Assembly (NCBI GenBank): GCA_021779795.1
Contig: JAJXZZ010000219.1
Location: 1 to 5,826, forward strand
Reading direction: 5' to 3'
DNA length: 5,826 nt
From: Acidobacteriota bacterium
GTDB taxonomy: Bacteria; Acidobacteriota; Vicinamibacteria; Vicinamibacterales; Fen-181
Part shown: positions 1 to 5,826 of the stretch, piece after piece
How positions within the stretch are numbered: position 1 is the stretch's first letter
Layout: every line of letters begins with the position of its first letter
Translations under genes and position numbers: made by a program
The notes under the pieces: generated by a model
The model's input: the letters and a program-made list of their open reading frames with translations, nothing else
Told to the model about the DNA's origin: nothing
The model's database searches: none

Positions 1-586
1 TCAGCGTCACCGTCCCGGGTCCCGTTCCGCTCTCCGGGCTCATGGCCACCCAGCTCGACGTGCCCATCGCCGTCCAACCGCACGTGGACACGTTGGCGCC
101 CACGTTCAACACCACCGTGCCGCCGGCCGGGCCGATGGCCCCCTGCGTCGCCGACAAGGTGTAGGTGCACGAGGGCGCGGGCGTCGTGCCCGGGGCGCTC
201 GACTGGAACGAGAACTGGTTCGACAGGTCGCTCTGGCCGACGCCGGACTGGCCCACGGCCACCACCCTGGCGTCGTAGCTGCCATCGGGCAGCGGGTAGC
301 CGGACATCAGCTTGGAGAAGTCCACCCGGATGTTCCCGTCGGTGTCGATGGTCGGCTTCCCGAGGTTGACCGTGACGTACGGCGTCGTCGCACCCTGGAG
401 ATAGATCTGGAGGTCGTACCGGACGACGACCGGGAGGCCGTCCGACGTGACGGCCGAGTCGTCAGCCGAGGGCAGGAACTGCACCATCGTCGGGTTGACG
501 ACGGCCGTGGTCTGGGAGTACGCGACAACGGGAGCGAGCAGGGCGAACACGCACAGCCACGCGACCCGGATGATTGGCCTCAGCAC
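1..586 (-). CDS. Secreted Fn3-like/BACON-domain protein, C-terminus cut by window edge
   Basis: The reading frame is open from a GTG codon at 584-586 to the left edge, giving 195 residues with no stop. I chose GTG because AGGAGA (593-598) lies six bases upstream and the codons after it give a classic signal peptide: MLRPIIRVAW, a hydrophobic core (LCVFALLAPVV, residues 11-21), and a likely cleavage AYS|QTT after residue 24. Residues about 28-130 look like an all-beta, fibronectin-III-type fold (for example DGSYDARVVAVG near 101-112). A Thr/Pro linker (133-139) leads to C140, where a BACON-like domain begins: CTYTLSATQG, a GG followed by alternating hydrophobics, then CGWTAMGTSSWV (169-180) and a SGTGPGTVTL end. 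BACON modules occur in exported proteins and are often linked to carbohydrate or surface binding; the ligand here cannot be read. It is divergent from the methyltransferase. The gene and export are secure; the domain name is good but partial; the role is unknown. Confidence 0.85.
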   Translation of the reverse strand, partial: MLRPIIRVAWLCVFALLAPVVAYSQTTAVVNPTMVQFLPSADDSAVTSDGLPVVVRYDLQIYLQGATTPYVTVNLGKPTIDTDGNIRVDFSKLMSGYPLPDGSYDARVVAVGQSGVGQSDLSNQFSFQSSAPGTTPAPSCTYTLSATQGAIGPAGGTVVLNVGANVSTCGWTAMGTSSWVAMSPESGTGPGTVTL

Positions 587-592
587 GTTTGG

Positions 593-598
593 TCTCCT
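593..598 (-). promoter_or_regulatory. Ribosome binding site deciding the GTG start at 586
   Basis: On the minus strand AGGAGA is followed by six bases (CCAAAC) and GTG. The frame extends further upstream without an immediate stop, and a TTG exists there. Only the GTG combines a well-spaced Shine-Dalgarno with a signal peptide at the N-terminus, so this site fixes the start. Confidence 0.75.
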
Positions 599-654
599 GC
601 CCGATCCACCGTCGGTACGGTTCTCCGATGGGTCGTGTCGCAAGAGCCATGCCG

Positions 655-701
655 TGTGTGAATTTGACCGATTGGGACGCCTGGGCACGCAAATTCGCGC
701 A
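655..701. repeat. Imperfect inverted repeat, possible operator or leader hairpin
   Basis: The arm TGTGTGAATTTG (655-666) is matched by CAAATTCGCGCA (690-701), whose reverse complement TGCGCGAATTTG agrees at 10 of 12 positions. The inner seven bases (GAATTTG/CAAATTC) pair perfectly and the two mismatches would be G-U pairs in plus-strand RNA. The spacer is 23 bases. On the minus strand the arms overlap or adjoin the weak -35/-10 candidates of the BACON-protein gene. It could be a pair of regulator half-sites about 35 bp apart or a transcribed stem; the sequence alone does not decide. Confidence 0.4.
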
Positions 702-793
702 AGAATGGAACGGCAGGATTACGATTTTGTCATGAGCGTGCAGAACTGTTCGGGCCTGGCGTCGGCCAACCGCTCGCCCCAGGGCGCGAGACC

Positions 794-822
794 GCCCTGC
801 CCGGCACGGAGGTGCCCTGCCC
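794..822 (+). repeat. 9-bp direct repeat flanking the methyltransferase Shine-Dalgarno
   Basis: GCCCTGCCC occurs at 794-802 and again, identically, at 814-822, ending directly before the ATG at 823. Both copies contain GCCCTG, the reverse complement of CAGGGC at 780-785, so this upstream segment could pair with either copy. The repeat brackets the ribosome-binding hairpin. Confidence 0.5.
803..816 (+). promoter_or_regulatory. Methyltransferase ribosome binding site inside a small hairpin
   Basis: GGAGGTG (808-814) lies eight bases before the ATG at 823 and is a strong Shine-Dalgarno that settles the start. It is embedded in GGCAC-GGAG-GTGCC: five perfect base pairs (803-807 with 812-816) around a four-base loop that holds GGAG. 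The site is certain as a ribosome binding site; control by the hairpin is only a possibility. Confidence 0.7.
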
Positions 823-1581
823 ATGAAGCCGGATGACCCGTATTCCCGCGTGGATTACCGCCGCCTGGTGGCCTGGCCCGAGCGCATCGAGCGCGAGTGG
901 CCGTTCCTCTCCGGAGTGCTCGGGCACTCGGGCCGGCTGCTCGACCTGGGGTCGGGCACCGGCGAACACAGCCGCTTCCTGGCCTCGAAGGGATTCGAGG
1001 TGGTCGGCATCGATTCCTCCCCGGCCATGCTGGCCAAGGCCGGGGACACGCCGGTCCCGCCGAACCTCGCATTCGTGGAAGGCGACCTGTGTGAGGTCGA
1101 ACGCCTGACCTCGGGGCAGTTCGACGGAGCGATCTGCCTCGGCAACACCCTGCCGCACGTTCGCGATCGCCGGGCGCTCGACCGGTTCGTCGCCGGGCTC
1201 CGGGCCCGGCTCAGGCCGGGAGCCCCGCTGGTCGTGCAGGTGCTGAACTACGAGAGGGTCTTCGAGGGCGGGCTGCGCAACCTGCCGCTGAACTTCAGGC
1301 GGGACGACGGCGAAGGCGAGGTCGTCTTCCTGCGGCTGATGACGCCGCGCCCGGACGGCACGCTGGTCTTCACGCCGTCCACGCTGCGCTACCGGCCCGA
1401 CGGCGACCCGCCGCTCGAGGTCGTGGCGACGCGGAACGTTCCGCTCGTCGGGTGGCGGCGGCGGGAACTCGAGGAGACGCTCGAGGCCGGCGGCTTCCGC
1501 CGGCGGGACGCGTACGGCACCATGGCCGACGTGCCCTTCGAGCCGGGTCGGTCGCCGGACCTGGTGCTCGTCGCCCGGTGA
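823..1581 (+). CDS. Class I SAM-dependent methyltransferase
   Basis: The 252-residue protein is a typical single-domain Rossmann-fold methyltransferase of full length. Motif I is LLDLGSGTGEHS (39-50), the AdoMet-binding glycine loop. VGIDSS (61-66) ends strand 2 with the acidic residue that usually binds the ribose hydroxyls. EGDL (86-89) follows strand 3. FDGAICLGNTLPHV (100-113) is the motif IV strand and active-site edge, recalling the CLGNS-type segment of glycine N-methyltransferase relatives. LRPGAPLVVQVLNY (130-143) is the following strand. The C-terminal half has a beta-rich insert (about 150-205), then RRELEETLEAGGFRRRDAYG and the final strand DLVLVAR. No signal peptide or membrane segment is seen, so it should be cytoplasmic. 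The substrate cannot be told; the small-molecule methyltransferase resemblance is weak evidence. The ATG has a strong Shine-Dalgarno eight bases upstream. It converges on typA with a 15-bp gap. Confidence 0.93.
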   Translation: MKPDDPYSRVDYRRLVAWPERIEREWPFLSGVLGHSGRLLDLGSGTGEHSRFLASKGFEVVGIDSSPAMLAKAGDTPVPPNLAFVEGDLCEVERLTSGQFDGAICLGNTLPHVRDRRALDRFVAGLRARLRPGAPLVVQVLNYERVFEGGLRNLPLNFRRDDGEGEVVFLRLMTPRPDGTLVFTPSTLRYRPDGDPPLEVVATRNVPLVGWRRRELEETLEAGGFRRRDAYGTMADVPFEPGRSPDLVLVAR

Positions 1582-1591
1582 CCGGGCGACG
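1569..1591. terminator. Palindrome between convergent genes, terminator-like hairpin without U-tract
   Basis: Arms CGTCGCCCGGT (1569-1579) and ACCGGGCGACG (1581-1591) are perfect reverse complements around a single G. The TGA stop of the methyltransferase (1579-1581) is the centre, so RNA would form a 10-bp, nearly all G-C stem with a UGA loop. On the minus strand the same stem begins five bases after the typA stop (1597-1599). Neither direction has a T-run after the stem, so this is not a canonical intrinsic terminator. It may be a U-tract-less bidirectional terminator or a 3'-end stabilising stem. Confidence 0.55.
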
Positions 1592-1596
1592 GCCGG

Positions 1597-3441
<1,845 letters not shown>

Positions 3442-3447
3442 CCTCCC

Positions 3448-3456
3448 AGTATACCA
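3448..3456 (-). promoter_or_regulatory. Extended -10 promoter motif directly before typA
   Basis: On the minus strand TGGTATACT fits an extended -10 element (TGnTATAAT, five of six in the hexamer) and stands out in very GC-rich DNA. Only six bases (GGGAGG) separate it from the typA ATG, so initiation at the usual distance would fall on or next to the A of the start codon. No -35 match is visible at normal spacing, which extended -10 promoters can tolerate. It is a candidate for a leaderless typA transcript. Confidence 0.45.
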
Positions 3457-3477
3457 ACCCGGCGCGCCGCCCGCGCC

Positions 3478-5826
3478 TCAGCGCCTCGGGGGAAGCGCCT
3501 TCAGCAATTCGGCCACCGCCGCGTCGAGCTGGCTGTCCCGCCCGGCGAGCCCCTCGCCGACGGGCCGCGTCACCGCCACGTCCACCGGCCGGGGGTGCAT
3601 CTCCATCGGCGCGCCCTCGGCCGTCGTGATGCGCGTGCGCGGCAGCCTGAAGCTCGACCCGTCAACCAGCCGGGTGCCCCAGGTGTAGATGATCCAGCCC
3701 GCGGTCGGCTCGCCCACGACCTTGCCCAGCTTCAGCGCGCGGTAGCCCTCGGTGAAGTCCTCGGCGTCCGAGAGCGAGTGCTGGTTGGTCACGAGGACGG
3801 TCGGCGACTCCAGCGCCCGCTGGCCCAGCACCGGCCGCGCCGGCGTCGGCGGCAGGCCGCGCTGCGTCATCGTCAGGTAGGGCCGGCGCGAGAAGACGTC
3901 GATGGCGTAGACGTTGACGAAGCCGCCGTTGTTGTTCCTCACGTCCACGACGACGCCGTCGCGGGTCTGGTTCTCGACGTCGAGATCGACGTAGAGCTGC
4001 GCCAGCGCCCCCGCCCCCATGTCGATCATGTGGACGTACCCGAGGCGGCCGCCGCTCGCCTTGTCGACGTAGGCCCGGTTGGCCTCGACCCACTGCCGGT
4101 ACAGCAGCCCCTTCTCGACGGCGCCGGCCACGGGCCTCACGGGCACGTCGCGCCGGCCGGCGCCGCCCGGGGCGTCGGACACCGCCAGCACGACGCGCCG
4201 CCCCACCTTGTGGTCGAGCAGTTCGTCGAGGTTGACCCGGCCGTCGAGCGCGTGCCCGTCCACCGCCACCAGGTAGTCGCCGGGGCGGATCCCCCCGGCG
4301 ACCGCCGCCGGCCCGAGCGGCACGAGGCCGGCGATCCTGAACCGGCCCTGTCGCTCCAGTTCGGCCCGATCGAACGACAGGCCGAGGCGCCCGGTGGCGC
4401 CCGCGGCGGCCCCGGGTCCGGGAGCCGAGATCCCGAGGTGCGACGCGTTCAGCTCGCCGATCATCAGCGAGATGACCCGGCGCAGTTCGTCGGGCGTCGC
4501 CGCCCCGGCCGCGTGCGGGCGATAGGCCGCGCGAACGGCGTCCCAGTCCACGCCGTTGAAGTGCGGGTCGAAGAAGTTGTCGCGCTGGAGCGTCCACGCC
4601 TGGTCGAACACCTCCATCTTCTCCGTCGAGAAATCCACGTCCATCTCGGCCGTCACGCCAATCGTCCGGCTCTCGCCGCGATCGAGCGGCACGGCATGGA
4701 TGCGCCCGTCCTCGAGGTAGTACACCTCCTTCGAGTCGGGCGAGAACTGCGCCGCCGTCTTGGCGCCGGCCGTGGACGTCAGCTGGCGCGCCACGGGGCG
4801 CTCGCGCGACAGCTCGTCGAGCGAGTAGGCGTAGAGGTTCGTCTGGCCGGCCGCCGACGCCGTCATCAGGATCCACTTGCCGTCGGGGCTGATCGACAGG
4901 CCGCCCACGTCCACGCCCACCGGCACGAGCGAGAGCCGGCGCCGGATCTGGTCCCAGGCGATCTCGACCGGCTTCGCGGACGGCTTGCCGGCGGCCTTCT
5001 CCCCGCCCTCGCCCGTCCCGGCCGCCGCCTTCTCCGCCCTGGCGGGCGTCTCGCGATCGGGCGACGGCACGGCCGGCCGGGTCGTGTCCTCGCGGAACAG
5101 GTCGCGGAACTGGTCCTCGCGGAACTTCGGCACGCGAAGCGTCAGGTCCACGCGCGCCACCTGCCCGTTCTCGGTGCGCTGCGCGGCGTTGAACAGCAGG
5201 AACGTTCCATCGGGGCTCCACGACAGGTCGTCGGCCGACGTGTCGGCCAGGAACGACACCTCGCGGGCCTCGCCGCCGGACGCGGGCACGACCCAGGCGC
5301 TCGTGAACCCCTTCGGCCCGACGGCGAGATAGGCCAGCCACTGCCCGTCCGGCGACCAGGCGATCTCCCGCCCGGAGGCCAGCGAGTCGGCCAGGTGGCC
5401 CGTGGCCGCGACGCGCTCGGTCTTCGCGCCGAGGTCGAGCACGCGCAGCTCGCGCTGGCCGCGCTCGAACGCCAGCGTCCTGCCGTCGGGCGAGAAGGTC
5501 GGCAGCGCGTCGTCGTCCGCAGCGTTGGTCAGGCGCGTCTCGCCCATCGTCCGGAAGTCGAACAGGAAGAGATGCGACGCCCCGTCGCGGTCCGACCGGT
5601 AGGCGATGCGGCGCGCGTCGGGCGCCCAGGCGACCTGCGACTCGGCGGCCGGCGTGTCGGTCACGCGCATCGCCTCGCCGCCGTCCTTCGCCGACACGGC
5701 AAACACCTCGCCGCGCACGACGAAGGCCGCCTTCTTGCCGTCGGGCGACAGCGCGAGCCCCTGGAGGCCGCTCGACAGCGCGAGATGCTCGACCGCCGGG
5801 CCCGCCGGCGTGCCGCGGCGGGTGAT
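3478..5826 (-). CDS. Tricorn-like S41 serine protease with PD40 propeller, N-terminus cut by window edge
   Basis: The frame is open from the right edge, where the first whole codon is 5824-5826, to TGA at 3478-3480: 782 residues. A GTG at 5716-5718 could pass for a start, but the 36 residues before it read on smoothly into a propeller blade (LALSPDGKKAAFVV), so the gene continues outside. Seven PD40 units follow (SPDGKK, APDARR, SPDGRT, SPDGQW, SPDGTF, SPDGKW, SPDSKE), matching the seven-bladed propeller of tricorn. The C1 helical domain is about 401-468 and contains NGVDWDAVRAAY and the Ser462-His463 pair (ELNASHLG). A PDZ domain is about 479-566 (GIRPGDYLVAVDG). The S41 core is about 587-756, with DVRNNNGGF near the oxyanion site, nucleophile Ser686 (HSLSDAEDF) and Glu742 (MEMHPRP). 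Such proteases cut peptides released by other proteases. Roughly 300 residues, probably a signal peptide and/or a six-bladed propeller, should lie beyond the edge. It may be co-transcribed with typA. Confidence 0.93.
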   Translation of the reverse strand: MTRRGTPAGPAVEHLALSSGLQGLALSPDGKKAAFVVRGEVFAVSAKDGGEAMRVTDTPAAESQVAWAPDARRIAYRSDRDGASHLFLFDFRTMGETRLTNAADDDALPTFSPDGRTLAFERGQRELRVLDLGAKTERVAATGHLADSLASGREIAWSPDGQWLAYLAVGPKGFTSAWVVPASGGEAREVSFLADTSADDLSWSPDGTFLLFNAAQRTENGQVARVDLTLRVPKFREDQFRDLFREDTTRPAVPSPDRETPARAEKAAAGTGEGGEKAAGKPSAKPVEIAWDQIRRRLSLVPVGVDVGGLSISPDGKWILMTASAAGQTNLYAYSLDELSRERPVARQLTSTAGAKTAAQFSPDSKEVYYLEDGRIHAVPLDRGESRTIGVTAEMDVDFSTEKMEVFDQAWTLQRDNFFDPHFNGVDWDAVRAAYRPHAAGAATPDELRRVISLMIGELNASHLGISAPGPGAAAGATGRLGLSFDRAELERQGRFRIAGLVPLGPAAVAGGIRPGDYLVAVDGHALDGRVNLDELLDHKVGRRVVLAVSDAPGGAGRRDVPVRPVAGAVEKGLLYRQWVEANRAYVDKASGGRLGYVHMIDMGAGALAQLYVDLDVENQTRDGVVVDVRNNNGGFVNVYAIDVFSRRPYLTMTQRGLPPTPARPVLGQRALESPTVLVTNQHSLSDAEDFTEGYRALKLGKVVGEPTAGWIIYTWGTRLVDGSSFRLPRTRITTAEGAPMEMHPRPVDVAVTRPVGEGLAGRDSQLDAAVAELLKALPPRR

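Larger units (their letters stand above)
587..822. promoter_or_regulatory. Divergent intergenic region between BACON-protein gene and methyltransferase
   Basis: This 236-bp stretch separates two genes transcribed away from each other and must hold both promoters. Its middle (about 655-735) is clearly less GC-rich than the coding DNA around it. No strong -35/-10 pair stands out. Weak candidates are TTGCGT then TCAAAT 19 bases later on the minus strand (roughly 692 down to 663), TTGTCA at 727-732 on the plus strand, and a lone TACGAT at 720-725. An inverted repeat (655-701) and a structured leader (780-822) are described separately. I see no RNA gene and no convincing protein gene here. Confidence 0.5.

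Noticed and set aside
307..528. Minus-strand 73-residue ORF rich in Arg, Ser and Thr
   Set aside because: It is an out-of-frame shadow of the secreted-protein gene, whose own frame has a signal peptide, a Shine-Dalgarno and domain-like sequence.
608..621. Short inverted repeat ACCGT-CGGT-ACGGT upstream of the secreted-protein start
   Set aside because: Five-base arms are too short to rule out chance at this GC, and nothing else supports a leader hairpin.
462..824. Minus-strand 120-residue ORF across the divergent region, and the plus-strand 447-836 ORF
   Set aside because: Both cross the AT-richer promoter region and the secreted-protein start in the wrong frame, with no recognisable domain and no good ribosome binding site.
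3460..3469. CGGCGCGCCG palindrome between protease and typA
   Set aside because: A ten-base all-GC palindrome is common in such DNA; it has no T-run and does not look like a terminator.
3662..5341. Minus-strand 559-residue ORF
   Set aside because: It is a shadow of the protease gene in a frame that yields Arg/Gly/Ala-rich sequence typical of out-of-frame GC-rich DNA; the PD40, PDZ and S41 motifs are all in the other frame.
5716..5718. GTG as the start of the protease
   Set aside because: The frame continues upstream to the window edge and encodes a PD40 blade there, so this GTG is an internal valine.

Overview
This window is GC-rich bacterial chromosome carrying four protein genes, two of them cut by the window edges. 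It shows no tRNA, rRNA, CRISPR array, insertion sequence, attachment site or phage gene. The gene set is a secreted BACON-domain protein, a class I SAM methyltransferase, TypA/BipA and a tricorn-like S41 protease with PD40 propeller repeats. Together with the high GC and strong G/C third-position preference, it looks most like an Acidobacteriota genome, perhaps Vicinamibacteria. That placement is inferred from gene types and composition, not from a marker-gene search.

Layout from left to right. Bases 1-586 (minus) hold the N-terminal part of a secreted protein: signal peptide, Fn3-like beta domain, and the start of a BACON-type domain that runs off the left edge. This CDS uses a GTG start and is open at one end, so a simple ATG-based ORF scan misses it. 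Bases 587-822 are a divergent intergenic region, less GC-rich in its middle, with an imperfect inverted repeat. It ends in a Shine-Dalgarno placed in a small hairpin loop. Bases 823-1581 (plus) encode a complete SAM-dependent methyltransferase. Its stop codon sits at the centre of an 11-bp-arm palindrome. The convergent typA gene ends only 15 bp away.

Bases 1597-3441 (minus) encode complete TypA/BipA, a ribosome-associated translational GTPase. Immediately upstream on the same strand, 3478 to the right edge is the C-terminal 782 residues of a tricorn-like serine protease: seven PD40 propeller units, the C1 helical domain, a PDZ domain and the S41 catalytic core with a Ser-His / Ser / Glu tetrad. 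The 36-bp gap between protease and typA would allow co-transcription. However, an extended -10 motif lies six bases before the typA ATG, which suggests typA also has its own, possibly leaderless, transcript.

The four genes do not form an obvious common pathway. I found no convincing new multi-gene system. The most interesting signals are regulatory: the typA start region, the palindrome between the convergent 3' ends, and the structured leader of the methyltransferase.
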